A DNA stretch of 64,000 nt from Achromobacter insolitus (lineage in GTDB: Bacteria > Pseudomonadota > Gammaproteobacteria > Burkholderiales > Burkholderiaceae_B). The position numbers were made by a program, and so were the translations under genes. Below are positions 1 through 10,562 of the stretch, piece by piece; within the stretch, counting starts at the first letter, position 1, and each line of letters opens with the position of its first letter. The DNA is taken from contig NZ_NJIF01000001.1 in NCBI RefSeq assembly GCF_002209555.1, forward strand, positions 62,001 through 126,000, written 5' to 3'. Below the pieces are notes generated by a model. That model saw nothing but the letters and a program-made list of their open reading frames with translations. It ran no database searches and was not told the DNA's origin.

Positions 1-271
1 CTTTGCGCAAGTGAAAACGCAATACCGTGGGCGAGGTGCTCTCCCAGGATTCCGCCAAGGCGGGCGTGATGTTGAACTTGTCGTCATAGCGGATCAGCGC
101 TTCGTACACATGGTTCAGGAACGCGAGGTTGAACGTGCTGCCGTAGGAATACGGATCCAGCGAATCCAGGTCCCGGGCGGCGCCCCACTTCAACGTGTTG
201 GCGGCGCTGGCCCCGGTCATGGCCGACAGCGCGATCACGGCGCCCGCGGTCCACTTGAGCAAAGTCTTCAT
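1..271 (-). CDS. ABC transporter substrate-binding protein, family 5 (N-terminal part, cut by window edge)
   Basis: The visible 90 residues are the start of a periplasmic binding protein; the rest lies beyond the left edge. Residues 1-24 form a signal peptide (MKTLLKWTAGAVIALSAM, then ASA-A cleavage). The mature part begins NTLKWGAARDLDSLDPYS and continues through FNLAFLNHVYEALIRYDD, the pattern of DppA/OppA/NikA-type proteins that bind peptides, opines or nickel chelates for an ABC importer. The start ATG follows a GGGAGAG ribosome binding site. The racemase-like gene lies 73 bases upstream on the same strand, so the two probably share a promoter in the 1095-1340 gap. The ligand cannot be inferred from this fragment. 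Confidence 0.85.
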   Translation of the reverse strand, partial: MKTLLKWTAGAVIALSAMTGASAANTLKWGAARDLDSLDPYSYGSTFNLAFLNHVYEALIRYDDKFNITPALAESWESTSPTVLRFHLRK

Positions 272-344
272 GGCTGCAACTCTCCCTTGTGTATCGGTCT
301 GATCTCGCCGGGGTCGTGCCCGGCGCGGTGGGTACGGCAAAAAG

Positions 345-1094
345 CTAGGAATGCGCGTCCGCGCGGATGAGAGACAAACGCTGCGCGCGCTCCAGGGACG
401 CAAGCGCGAGCACCTGGGCCAGGGCGGCGCGGTAGGAATCGATGATGGGAACGGCAGGCAGGCGCGGCAGGCTGGGCAGGTAGCCGGCCAGCGCGGCGCC
501 GGCCACGATGACGACGTCCGCTCCCTGCGCCACTGCGGCGTCCAGCGCCCGGCTGACGTGCAGCGCGGACTCCGCCGAACGCGAGACATAGTCCAGGGCA
601 TTGCCCGGCAGGGCCAGGATGGCGGCGCACCGGGACTCCAGCCCCAGTTGGCGGATCAGTTCACGCAGCATGCCGGGCCAGCGCTGCCCCACTGTCACGA
701 TGGCGTAGCGGTCGCCCCGCTGCATGGCGCTCATGATCGAGGCCTCGGCCATGCCGACGACGGGCACATCCAGGCGTTCGCGCACCGCGCCGATGCCGGG
801 CTCGCCGAAACACGCCAGCAGGCAGGCGTCGAACCCAGCCGGCGTTTCCACCGCCTTCTCCACGACGTCCAGCACGGCGTGGGCAGCGATGGCCGCCTCC
901 GCCCGGCTGGCGATATAGGCAGGGCCGAACCCGGCCGTGACGGCATGGATATGGACCGAACCGCCGTAAAAGGCCTCGGCCTGACTGGCCAGGCTGGAGG
1001 TCAGTTCGGACGTCGTGTTGCCATTGACCACCAACAGGCGGTATGGCGAAGAAACGGACTGCGCGGTGGCGGCGGCCTGGGGTACTGCGGACAT
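345..1094 (-). CDS. Aspartate/glutamate (hydantoin) racemase family protein lacking the second catalytic cysteine
   Basis: This 249-residue protein has the family's N-terminal strand and loop (LLVVNGNTTSELT, residues 20-32) and the first catalytic cysteine region (LLACFGEPGIG, Cys95). Enzymes of this family normally use two cysteines as acid and base. The second sits in a GCAGM-type motif, but here the equivalent stretch reads VIVAGAALAGYLP (about residues 196-208), with alanine in place of cysteine. A normal two-base racemization is therefore doubtful; it may be an isomerase or decarboxylase-like variant. It precedes the binding-protein gene and is divergent from the GntR-type gene, which probably regulates it. 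Family assignment is firm; the reaction is unknown. Confidence 0.8.
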   Translation of the reverse strand: MSAVPQAAATAQSVSSPYRLLVVNGNTTSELTSSLASQAEAFYGGSVHIHAVTAGFGPAYIASRAEAAIAAHAVLDVVEKAVETPAGFDACLLACFGEPGIGAVRERLDVPVVGMAEASIMSAMQRGDRYAIVTVGQRWPGMLRELIRQLGLESRCAAILALPGNALDYVSRSAESALHVSRALDAAVAQGADVVIVAGAALAGYLPSLPRLPAVPIIDSYRAALAQVLALASLERAQRLSLIRADAHS

Positions 1095-1109
1095 GGATCA
1101 GCCTTTTGA

Positions 1110-1177
1110 TTTGTATACAAACAATAAGATTCTTTTAAGACAATCCAGATTGTTTTGTATAAAAACTTGTATACGAT
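1110..1177. promoter_or_regulatory. Palindromic GTATAC operators between racemase-like gene and GntR regulator
   Basis: The divergent intergenic region carries a perfect 12-base palindrome TTTGTATACAAA at 1110-1121 and a second, imperfect copy CTTGTATACGAT at 1166-1177. Their GTATAC cores are 56 bases apart, and a degenerate TTTGTATAAA lies at 1154-1163. FadR-subfamily GntR proteins often bind TNGTATACNA-like palindromes, so these are plausible binding sites for the regulator encoded at 1341. A further GTATAC core lies inside that gene at 1404-1409. Binding is inferred, not shown. Confidence 0.6.
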
Positions 1178-1340
1178 TTATGTCGCCAATGTACTCCGCA
1201 CAATTGCGGCGACAAGCTATCGCTAACCCTTAGCCCAGGGTGTAGTATGCTTTCCGCACTGAGAAAAATGCGCGCCGGCAGCGTCTGCCGCACTATTCCA
1301 ATACTCTGAAAGCGCGCAGGCATAGGAGCCAAAGAAGAAG

Positions 1341-2060
1341 ATGAAGTCCCTCGCGCCACCGGCCAACGAGCCCGCCAAGAAAGACGTCAGCCGCAACGAA
1401 ATCGTATACAAAAACTTGCGCCGCGCCATCATCGAGCAGGCCCTGCTACCCGGCGACAAGCTGCCCGAGGACATCATCGGCGAGCGTTTCGGCGTCAGTC
1501 GAACCATCGTGCGGGGCGTGCTGACGCGCCTGTTCAGCGAAGGGCTGGTGGATTTGCGGCCGAATCGCGGTGCCGCGGTGGCCCGGCCCAGCCTGGAAGA
1601 GGCGCATGACATCTTCGAGGCGCGCCGCTGCCTGGAACGCGACGTCGCGCGCCGGCTGCTGCAGCACATCACAGAAGCCGGTTTGGCCCGGCTGGAGCAG
1701 CACGTTGCCCAGGAAGAGGAAGCCCGCAAGCGCAACAGCACCAACGAGTCCATCCGGCTGTCCGGAGAATTCCACATCCTGATGGCGGAGCTCTCGGGCA
1801 ACGCCGTGTATGCGCGCTATGTCAATGAAATCGTGTCGCGCTGCTCGCTGATCCTGGCCCTTTACGGCCGTCCGCATTCGAGCGAATGCGCGGTCAGCGA
1901 ACATATGGAGATCGTGACGGGCTTGCGCGCGCGCGACGAAAAGCACGTGCTGCACCTGCTGGAGCATCACCTGGAGTCGGTGACCGCGCGCGCCCTGCTG
2001 ACCGCGGACGGCCCGGGCGTGCGCGATATCCGCAAGATCCTGGACCGTTACGGCACGTAG
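1341..2060 (+). CDS. GntR family transcriptional regulator, FadR/FCD type
   Basis: The 239-residue protein has an N-terminal winged helix-turn-helix (about residues 20-85; the segment EDIIGERFGVSRTIVRGVL is the recognition unit). It is followed by an all-helical FCD ligand-binding domain (about 95-225, beginning EEAHDIFEARRCLERDVARR) with the His-containing segment EFHILMAELSGN typical of metal- and carboxylate-binding FCD domains. Such proteins usually repress transport and catabolic genes until a small organic acid binds. It is divergent from the racemase-like gene and its binding protein, which are the likely targets. A bidirectional terminator at 2101 closes the unit. Confidence 0.9.
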   Translation: MKSLAPPANEPAKKDVSRNEIVYKNLRRAIIEQALLPGDKLPEDIIGERFGVSRTIVRGVLTRLFSEGLVDLRPNRGAAVARPSLEEAHDIFEARRCLERDVARRLLQHITEAGLARLEQHVAQEEEARKRNSTNESIRLSGEFHILMAELSGNAVYARYVNEIVSRCSLILALYGRPHSSECAVSEHMEIVTGLRARDEKHVLHLLEHHLESVTARALLTADGPGVRDIRKILDRYGT

Positions 2061-2100
2061 GGGCGGCCCCGCCCGACGGGCGTGCCGCAGCCCCCAACGA

Positions 2101-2126
2101 AAAAGCGCCCGGTTCGGGCGCTTTTT
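2101..2126. terminator. Bidirectional intrinsic terminator
   Basis: An 11-base stem (AAAAGCGCCCG / CGGGCGCTTTT) with a three-base loop has A and T tracts on both sides. It lies between the convergent GntR and DUF3579 genes and can serve both. Confidence 0.9.
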
Positions 2127-2138
2127 GGTTCAGGAAGG

Positions 2139-2429
2139 CTAGATTTCGCGTTCTTCCGTCTTGAGGTTGTTGTCGCGAGCGAAATCCACCACGAACTTGT
2201 ACGCCAGCGGTTCCAGATCGCGCAAACGCAAATCGACCACGATCCCGCGCACGCCGTCGATCACGACGGGCAGCACATAGGGCGAATAGGTGAGGTGGTT
2301 ACCGGCACAGCCGGCGGGCCGGAATTGTGCCATTACGCCGGCGAGCCGTTCCGCCCAGTCGCTGGGGCGAAAGCGGCTACCGCTTTCGGTAACGCCATGA
2401 ATTACGAATTGTCTGACGCGAGTTGCCAT
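2139..2429 (-). CDS. DUF3579 domain-containing protein
   Basis: This 96-residue soluble protein contains the conserved segment RQFVIHGVTESGSRFRPSDW (residues 5-24) followed by AERLAGVMAQF, which matches the DUF3579 family of betaproteobacteria. The family has no established function. It is divergent from argD, an arrangement I recall for other Bordetella-like genomes, suggesting a link to arginine metabolism or only conserved position. It ends at the shared terminator at 2101. Confidence 0.85.
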   Translation of the reverse strand: MATRVRQFVIHGVTESGSRFRPSDWAERLAGVMAQFRPAGCAGNHLTYSPYVLPVVIDGVRGIVVDLRLRDLEPLAYKFVVDFARDNNLKTEEREI

Positions 2430-2665
2430 GAGTTCTTCACTACAGCGCGCCCTTCACGAAAGCCGGATCTTCGGCGTGATCAAACATGCGCCCTGCGCCG
2501 CGAATTGTATATGATTGATCCTTTGCCCTCTTTCAAAAAGCGATTCGCCCGGGGAAACCGGCTGCCAGGCAGGCAACTTCCGGCCCGCAGCTCCAGACCG
2601 GCAGCTTCCGACAGGAACTCCGGCCAGTCCCGGCGAAATCCGCTTCATCCCCAGGAGGATCCGCA

Positions 2666-3847
2666 ATGACCTCGCCTCTGGCCAACATCTACTCACGGCT
2701 GCCCGTAGCGTTCACGCACGGCCAGGGAGTCTGGCTGTGGGATGACCAGGGCCGCAAGTACCTGGACGCGCTGGCTGGCATCGGCGTGTCCTGCCTGGGG
2801 CACGCCCATCCGAAGTTGGTGGCAGCCATCAGCGAGCAGGCCGCCCGCGTCATCCATACCTCGAACATCTACGAAGTGCCGCAGCAGACCGCGCTGGCCG
2901 CCCGCCTGACCGAACTGTCCGGCATGCAGGAAGTCGCGTTCAACAATAGCGGCTCCGAAGCCAACGAAGCCGCGATCAAGCTGGCGCGCTACTACGCCTA
3001 CCAGCGCGGCAACAAGCACGCCCACATCATCACCATGGATTCGTCCTGGCATGGCCGCACCCTGGCCACGCTGGCGGCCACGGGAAGCGAAAAGGCGCGC
3101 AAAGGCTTCGAACCGCTGCCCTCGGGCTTCATCCAGGTGCCCTACAACAGCGTGGACGCGGTGCGCTCCGCCGGCGACGCTGAACCGCGCGTGGCCGCCG
3201 TTCTGCTTGAAGTGCTGCAAGGCGAAGGCGGCATCCGCCCCTCCGATATCGCCTATCTCCAGGAAGTGCGCCGACTCTGCACCGAGCGCGGCTGGCTGCT
3301 GATGATCGACGAAGTCCAGTCCGGCATCGGCCGCACCGGCAAATGGTTCGCCCACCAGTGGGCCGACATCGTGCCCGACGTCATGACCCTGGCCAAGGGC
3401 CTGGCGGGCGGCGTGCCCATCGGCGCCATGCTTGCCGCCGGCCCCGCCGCCGGCGTCCTCACGCCCGGCAGCCATGGCACCACGTTCGGCGGCGGTCCGC
3501 TGGTGTGCGCGGCCGGGCTGGCCGTACTGGACGCGCTGGAATCCGAAAGATTGCTGGACAACGCCCACACCGTGGGCCAGCACCTGCAAGCCGCCCTGGC
3601 CAATGCCTTGGCCGGCACGCGGGGCGTCACCGAAATCCGAGGCCGAGGCCTGATGCTGGGCATCGAGCTTGCCCGCCCCTGCGGCGTGCTCGCCATGCGC
3701 GCCATGGAGGCAGGGCTGCTCATCAACGTTACGCGCGACCGCGTCATCCGCATGTTGCCGCCGCTGATCCTCAGCCGTGACGAAGCCGACCGCATCGTCG
3801 CCATCCTGGTTCCGCTCATCCAGGAATTCCTGGCCGAAACACCATAA
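2666..3847 (+). CDS. argD: Acetylornithine aminotransferase
   Basis: This cytoplasmic class III PLP aminotransferase makes N-acetylornithine from N-acetylglutamate semialdehyde and glutamate; ArgD enzymes often also act on succinyldiaminopimelate. The 393 residues include FNNSGSEANEAAIKLARYY (cofactor phosphate region), LLMIDEVQSGIGRTGKW (the PLP-binding Asp) and the Schiff-base lysine K244 in LAKGLAGGVPIG. The start is supported by an AGGAGGA site at 2653-2659. argF follows, so the pair probably forms one transcript ending at 4865-4901. Confidence 0.96.
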   Translation: MTSPLANIYSRLPVAFTHGQGVWLWDDQGRKYLDALAGIGVSCLGHAHPKLVAAISEQAARVIHTSNIYEVPQQTALAARLTELSGMQEVAFNNSGSEANEAAIKLARYYAYQRGNKHAHIITMDSSWHGRTLATLAATGSEKARKGFEPLPSGFIQVPYNSVDAVRSAGDAEPRVAAVLLEVLQGEGGIRPSDIAYLQEVRRLCTERGWLLMIDEVQSGIGRTGKWFAHQWADIVPDVMTLAKGLAGGVPIGAMLAAGPAAGVLTPGSHGTTFGGGPLVCAAGLAVLDALESERLLDNAHTVGQHLQAALANALAGTRGVTEIRGRGLMLGIELARPCGVLAMRAMEAGLLINVTRDRVIRMLPPLILSRDEADRIVAILVPLIQEFLAETP

Positions 3848-3905
3848 AATCAACGTCCCGTCCGGGCCATGAGCCTGGCCGGGCCCTATGACCTGCGACA
3901 TCACC

Positions 3906-4847
3906 ATGACTCCTCCCACGACCCAAAACGGCCCGTTGCGGCACTTCCTGCAGTTCAAGGACTTCTCGTCCGCCGAGATCGCCTATGTGCTGGACCGCGC
4001 ACGCCTGATCAAGGACAAGTTCAAGCGCTATGAACCCCACATGCCGCTGCACGACCGCACGCTGGCGATGGTGTTCGAAAAGGCCAGCACGCGCACTCGC
4101 GTGTCGTTCGAGGCCGGCATGTACCAGATGGGCGGTTCGGTCATCAACCTGACCTCCAACGATTCGCAGCTGGGCCGCTCCGAGCCCATCGAAGACACCG
4201 CGCGCGTCATTTCGCGCATGGTCGATATCGTCATGATCCGCACGTTCGAGCAAACGCGCATCGAGCGCTTCGCCTCGCATTCGCGCGTGCCCGTGATAAA
4301 CGGCCTGACCAACGAATTCCACCCCTGCCAGATCCTGGCGGACATCTTCACCTACATCGAGCACCGCGGCCCCATCGCCGGCAAGACGGTAGCCTGGGTG
4401 GGCGACGCCAACAACATGGCATACACCTGGCTGCAGGCCGCCGAAATGCTGGGCTTCACGCTGCATGTGTCCACCCCGGCCGGGTACGAGCTCGAAGCCT
4501 CGCGCATCGGCACTCCGCTAGCCAAGGTGCTGCGCCAGTTCAAGGACCCCATGGAAGCCTGCAAGGGCGCGCACCTGGTCACCACCGACGTATGGACCAG
4601 TATGGGCTATGAAGCCGAAAACGAAGAGCGCCGCGCTGCCTTCGCCGACTGGTGCGTGGACGCCGAAATGATGGCCGCCGCCGATCCCGCAGCCGTGTTC
4701 ATGCATTGCCTGCCCGCCCACCGCGGCGAGGAAGTCACGGGCGAAGTCATCGACGGCCCGCAAAGCGTGGTCTGGGACGAAGCCGAAAACCGCCTGCACG
4801 TGCAAAAGGCGCTGATGGAGTTCCTGCTGCTGGGCCAGATCAAGTAA
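3906..4847 (+). CDS. argF: Ornithine carbamoyltransferase
   Basis: The enzyme condenses ornithine with carbamoyl phosphate to give citrulline. It shows the carbamoyl-phosphate loop FEKASTRTRVSFEAGM, the HPCQ motif (NEFHPCQILAD), the ornithine-side segment WVGDANNMAYTW and the catalytic HCLPAHRGEE. From ATG 3906 it is 313 residues, the usual size, starting MTPPTTQNGPLRHFLQFKDF. An in-frame ATG at 3888 would add six residues; neither start has a strong ribosome binding site, so the choice rests on family length. A terminator follows directly. Confidence 0.95.
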   Translation: MTPPTTQNGPLRHFLQFKDFSSAEIAYVLDRARLIKDKFKRYEPHMPLHDRTLAMVFEKASTRTRVSFEAGMYQMGGSVINLTSNDSQLGRSEPIEDTARVISRMVDIVMIRTFEQTRIERFASHSRVPVINGLTNEFHPCQILADIFTYIEHRGPIAGKTVAWVGDANNMAYTWLQAAEMLGFTLHVSTPAGYELEASRIGTPLAKVLRQFKDPMEACKGAHLVTTDVWTSMGYEAENEERRAAFADWCVDAEMMAAADPAAVFMHCLPAHRGEEVTGEVIDGPQSVVWDEAENRLHVQKALMEFLLLGQIK

Positions 4848-4864
4848 GGCCCCCGCAGCAAAAT

Positions 4865-4901
4865 AAAGGCCTGCGCATCTTTCGATGCGCAGGCCTTTTT
4901 T
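4865..4901 (+). terminator. Intrinsic terminator of argD-argF
   Basis: A 14-base-pair stem (AAGGCCTGCGCATC / GATGCGCAGGCCTT) with a four-base TTTC loop runs into a T tract at the 3' side. It separates argF from the convergent catabolic cassette. Confidence 0.92.
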
Positions 4902-4917
4902 CTTGCGCGGGCAACGC

Positions 4918-5481
4918 CTAGGCGATCCGCTTGAACATGGTCCGGCGGGTGTTGCGGAACGACGGTCGCACGCGGCTGCTCCAGTCGCTGGCGCGCACGA
5001 CCAGCCAGGGCGGGCTGCCGAAAGTCTCGCGCGTATGCAGGTCGTAGCACGCCAGATAGCGCGGCGATTCATCGCGGCATTCAAAGCGCATGGCGCGCAC
5101 GGTGCCCGGCACCGAAGCCAGGCCCGGCAGGTGTTCCTGGTCGTACCAGGCGTTCAAGTCGGCCTCTGCCTCGGGTAGCACGTCGGTTTCCACGACGTAG
5201 TGCCAAGGCGCGTCCTGTCCCGCCGAGGCGCCAGCGAGCTCCAGCGTGGGATGCAGTACGCGCGCCCGCGCGCCCGGAAAACTCTCGGCCAGACGCGCGA
5301 GAACCTCCGGCAAGGACGCTGCGGGTCCATGCAGATAGACGTAGGTCTCGTCCTCGTCCACGGCGGCATACGCGGCGGCGCGCACGCCCTCCAGTCCCTG
5401 GGTCAGCGTCTGCGCAAGATCGCGGCCGCGCGGCTCGTCGAAGCGTTCTCCCAGCGACACCAGCAATACGGTTTCCGGCAC
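4918..5481 (-). CDS. Small alpha-beta barrel-type protein of unknown function (EthD/DUF4286-like)
   Basis: About 187 residues, last gene of the cassette that starts at 7918. The segment LNAWYDQEHLPGLASVPG followed by TVRAMRFE and YLACYDLH is the pattern of ferredoxin-like dimeric barrels such as EthD/DUF4286 proteins, and a related, weaker pattern fills the N-terminal half, so it may be a tandem barrel. The start is ambiguous: the site AAGGAG is followed at once by ATG (5487), while the in-frame GTG at 5481 sits six bases beyond it, the normal spacing, so GTG was preferred. The reaction is unknown; co-occurrence with a lactonase-like hydrolase suggests ring or lactone catabolism. Confidence 0.7.
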   Translation of the reverse strand: MPETVLLVSLGERFDEPRGRDLAQTLTQGLEGVRAAAYAAVDEDETYVYLHGPAASLPEVLARLAESFPGARARVLHPTLELAGASAGQDAPWHYVVETDVLPEAEADLNAWYDQEHLPGLASVPGTVRAMRFECRDESPRYLACYDLHTRETFGSPPWLVVRASDWSSRVRPSFRNTRRTMFKRIA

Positions 5482-5494
5482 AGTCATCTCCTTT

Positions 5495-6025
5495 TCAATG
5501 CCCGACGCGCAAGGCCACCAGGAAGCGCGACACCATGTTGTACGCGCCGACGGTGGCGGCCAGCTCCACCAGCAGCGTGTCATCGTAGCGCGCCCGCAGC
5601 GGCGCGAACACTGCATCGGGTACCTCGATGTCGCGCGTCATGGCGTCCGTCAGCGCCAGCACCTCGGCCTCGCCCGGCTCCAGGCCCTGCAGCGCCGACG
5701 CAGCCGGACCGCCGCGCAACGCGTCGACCAGCGTCTGCGGCATTCCCGCAGCCAGCGCGTGCGGCACATGCGCCTCGAACTCATAGGGCGCGTTGTTCAA
5801 CGTCGCCACCCGCAGGATGATCAGCTCGCGCAGGCGCGGCGGCACGGCCGTATTCAGGCGGATCGCGGTCAGCATGGCTTCCCACCCCTGCACCACGGCC
5901 GGACTGTTCAGCAGCACCTGGTACAGGGGCGAAATGCGCCCGCGCGCCGCCGCAATCCGCGCCTCGACGTCAGCCAGTTCCGGGCGCGTGCCCGGCGTCA
6001 CCAACCCTACTCTGCATGCGTTCAT
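5495..6025 (-). CDS. Carboxymuconolactone decarboxylase family protein
   Basis: The 176-residue protein has the helical AhpD/CMD fold signature RLRELIILRVATLNNAPYEF followed by EAHVPHALAAGM; the redox CxxC of true AhpD peroxidases is absent. Family members act on lactones or have peroxidase or structural roles. The ATG at 6025 is preceded by GGAG at good spacing, and that site overlaps the stop codon of the upstream receptor gene (6028), indicating translational coupling. It belongs with the Bug receptor, the amidohydrolase and the small barrel protein in one operon. Confidence 0.85.
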   Translation of the reverse strand: MNACRVGLVTPGTRPELADVEARIAAARGRISPLYQVLLNSPAVVQGWEAMLTAIRLNTAVPPRLRELIILRVATLNNAPYEFEAHVPHALAAGMPQTLVDALRGGPAASALQGLEPGEAEVLALTDAMTRDIEVPDAVFAPLRARYDDTLLVELAATVGAYNMVSRFLVALRVGH

Positions 6026-6027
6026 CT

Positions 6028-6981
6028 TCACTCCGGACGGATGTTCTTGCGCTGGATCAGCGCGGTCCATTTCTCACGATCGGACGCGATCAGGTTCGCC
6101 AGTTCCTGCGGGCTGCCAGGCGCGGCCTGGGCGCCAAACTTCTCCAGGCGGGCACGCACGCTCTCCGCCCCCAGCGCGGCGCGCACGGCCTGGTTGAGCT
6201 TGTCGATGGTGGCCGGCGGGGTAGCGGCAGGAGCGACGATGCCATACCAGTTGTTGGATTCCACTCCGGCGATGCCCTGCTCGGCCAGGGTCTTGACCTC
6301 GGGTAGCAGAGGGTGGCGGGTCGGCGCGGCGATACCCAGCGGCTTGAGCTTGCCGCCCTGGATATGGCCGATCAGACCGGGCACATCTCCAAAGAATCCC
6401 GACACCTGGTTGCCCATCACGTCGTTGATGACCGGAGCGGCGCCCTTGTAGGGCACGTGCATCACGTTCGCCTTGCTGGCGTCGGCGAACATTTCCAGGG
6501 TCAGGTGGGGAATGCTGCCTATGCCGGACGAGCCAATCGCGACGGATTGCGTCGCGGCCTGCGACTTCTTGACGAAGTCCGCCGCGTCGACCGCCGGATT
6601 GGAGGGGTTCACCACGAACACCGTGGCGTTGTTCACCACCTTGGACACGGGTGCGAAATCGCGCGCAGGATCGTACGGCAAGTCCTTGTACAGCGCCGGG
6701 CTTATCGCGACCGCCCCCACGCTGGTCAGGAACAGCACCGAGCCATCGGCGGGCGCCTTGGCCACGTAGGCCGCGGCAATGTTGCCATTGGCGCCGGCCT
6801 TGTTCTCCACGATGACCTGCTGCTTGAGCTCTTTGCCCAGCTGCTCGGCCAGTACCCGGCCGACCAGGTCCACCGGCCCGCCAGGGGGAAAGGCAATGAT
6901 GAGGCGCACGGGCCCCTCGGCCCGGGCTGCGCCCAGGGCGGCCAGGCTCAGCAAGCCGGCGGACAGTATTTTCTTGAACAT
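6028..6981 (-). CDS. Bug family tripartite tricarboxylate transporter substrate-binding protein
   Basis: The 317-residue periplasmic protein starts at ATG 6981 after an AGGAGA site. It has a signal peptide (MFKKILSAGLLSLAALGA, cleavage near ARA-E) and the Bug hallmarks VRLIIAFPPGGPVDLVGR, VVEN-like VIVENKAGANGNIA and the later MHVPYKGAAP. Bug proteins bind carboxylates, amino acids or aromatic acids for TctAB-type carriers; no such membrane partner is encoded in the window, which is common for these orphan receptors. It is the second gene of the catabolic cassette, downstream of the amidohydrolase. Confidence 0.93.
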   Translation of the reverse strand: MFKKILSAGLLSLAALGAARAEGPVRLIIAFPPGGPVDLVGRVLAEQLGKELKQQVIVENKAGANGNIAAAYVAKAPADGSVLFLTSVGAVAISPALYKDLPYDPARDFAPVSKVVNNATVFVVNPSNPAVDAADFVKKSQAATQSVAIGSSGIGSIPHLTLEMFADASKANVMHVPYKGAAPVINDVMGNQVSGFFGDVPGLIGHIQGGKLKPLGIAAPTRHPLLPEVKTLAEQGIAGVESNNWYGIVAPAATPPATIDKLNQAVRAALGAESVRARLEKFGAQAAPGSPQELANLIASDREKWTALIQRKNIRPE

Positions 6982-7051
6982 GATGTCTCCTGATTGAATG
7001 GAATTTTCTTGTCTTGCACGCACCGTCTGATGGCGGCCGCGTTTGCCGCGC

Positions 7052-7918
7052 CTACTCGAATCCGTACAGCCGCGCCGGGTTGTCCACCAGGATGCGCTGG
7101 CGCAGGGCCGCGTCGGGACAGGCATCAAAAAGCAGGTCGACCAGCTCGCCGTCGTCGGGCATGTCGCCCGCCACGTTCGGATGCGGCCAATCCGTGCCCC
7201 ACAGGCAGCGGTCGGGCAAAGCCTCGGCCAGCGCTCGCACGAAGGGCAGGCCCTCCGCGAACGGCCGCTTGCCGGACGAGATGCGGTCGATGCCCGACAC
7301 CTTGACCCAGGCTTGCGGCACGCTCGACAGGTCCAGCAACGCCCTCATCGCCGGCGACTCCAGCCCGTCGCCCGCCTTCAGGCGCCCCATGTGATCGACC
7401 ACGAAAGGCAGCGGCAGCGCCGTCAGGCGCGGCAGCAACTCAGGCAACATCGCGCCGTCGAGATGCAGGCACAGATGCCAGCCCAGGGGCGCAATCAGCG
7501 CCACCACCCGGTCAAAGACCGCCGGATCCGGCGCGCCGCCCAGATGCGGCACGAAGTTGAAGCGGGCCGCGCGCACGCCGCCATCATGCAGTTGGCTGAC
7601 GGCGGCCTCGGTGGCATCCGCCCCCAGCAGCGCCACGCCGCGATAACGCCCTGCGCTGCGGGCAAGCGCGTCCAGCAAGGCACGATGATCCGATCCATGG
7701 CAATTGGCTTGCACCACCACCGCGCGCTCCACGCCCAGGCGCTCATGCAGCGCCGCCATGGCCTGGTAGGGCGCGTCCGGCGGGGTGTACGAACGGCCTT
7801 CGGCATATGGGAATACGTCCGCCGGCCCGAATACGTGGCAATGCGCATCGCACGCGCCCGGCGGCAAAGCGTGACGGGGGCGGGACGGCGACGCGAGCGG
7901 AGGACGGCAATCGGACAC
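7052..7918 (-). CDS. Amidohydrolase family protein, lactonase type (LigI-like)
   Basis: This 288-residue TIM-barrel hydrolase has the HxH metal motif CDAHCHVFGP (His26, His28), VVDHMGRLKAG in the middle and the late GTDWPHPN motif. Those features match the 2-pyrone-4,6-dicarboxylate lactonase and sulfomuconolactone hydrolase subgroup of amidohydrolases, which can use a metal or work without it. It is the first gene of the cassette, transcribed away from the LysR gene across a 97-base promoter region. The substrate is probably a lactone or dicarboxylate imported with help from the Bug receptor; this is inference. Confidence 0.88.
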   Translation of the reverse strand: MSDCRPPLASPSRPRHALPPGACDAHCHVFGPADVFPYAEGRSYTPPDAPYQAMAALHERLGVERAVVVQANCHGSDHRALLDALARSAGRYRGVALLGADATEAAVSQLHDGGVRAARFNFVPHLGGAPDPAVFDRVVALIAPLGWHLCLHLDGAMLPELLPRLTALPLPFVVDHMGRLKAGDGLESPAMRALLDLSSVPQAWVKVSGIDRISSGKRPFAEGLPFVRALAEALPDRCLWGTDWPHPNVAGDMPDDGELVDLLFDACPDAALRQRILVDNPARLYGFE

Positions 7919-7975
7919 GGGCGGGTTCCTACGTTGAAAACGCCATGGTCCCGGATTGCTCGCCTCCCAACAATG

Positions 7976-7999
7976 CTATATCTTTGATTTCAGATATAG
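7976..7999. promoter_or_regulatory. Inverted repeat, probable LysR regulator binding site
   Basis: A perfect inverted repeat CTATATCT-N8-AGATATAG lies in the divergent gap between the amidohydrolase and LysR genes, 17 bases before the LysR start. It contains an ATATC/GATAT dyad of the T-N11-A kind that LysR-type proteins recognise, so it is the natural candidate operator for control of the cassette and for autoregulation. Confidence 0.65.
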
Positions 8000-8015
8000 A
8001 TTTTCCAAATATCTT

Positions 8016-10365
<2,350 letters not shown>

Positions 10366-10386
10366 TTCTTCAACGCCAAAAACCAG

Positions 10387-10416
10387 AAAGCCCTTCGGCA
10401 TGCCGAAGGGCTTTTT
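10387..10416 (+). terminator. Intrinsic terminator of argG
   Basis: A 14-base-pair stem (AAAGCCCTTCGGCA / TGCCGAAGGGCTTT) with essentially no loop is followed by a T tract, 21 bases after the argG stop. Confidence 0.9.
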
Positions 10417-10449
10417 GCTTTACAAACACCAATCGCAAGACACACCCAA

Positions 10450-10484
10450 GCCCCCAGAGGCCGCCCGCGCGGCCGGCAGGGGGC
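10450..10484. repeat. GC-rich inverted repeat, REP-like, between argG and kup
   Basis: Outer arms GCCCCC and GGGGGC enclose GGCCGC and GCGGCC arms. It lies between convergent genes and resembles three other C-rich palindromes in the window (48220, 51806, 57498). It may help end kup transcription, but there is no T tract. Confidence 0.6.
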
Positions 10485-10562
10485 AAGCCCCGCAATATCC
10501 TCCACCAAACCCGCCCCAGGCGTCAAAAGAATGCAACGCGCCGTCAAGCAGCAAGCAGTAGC

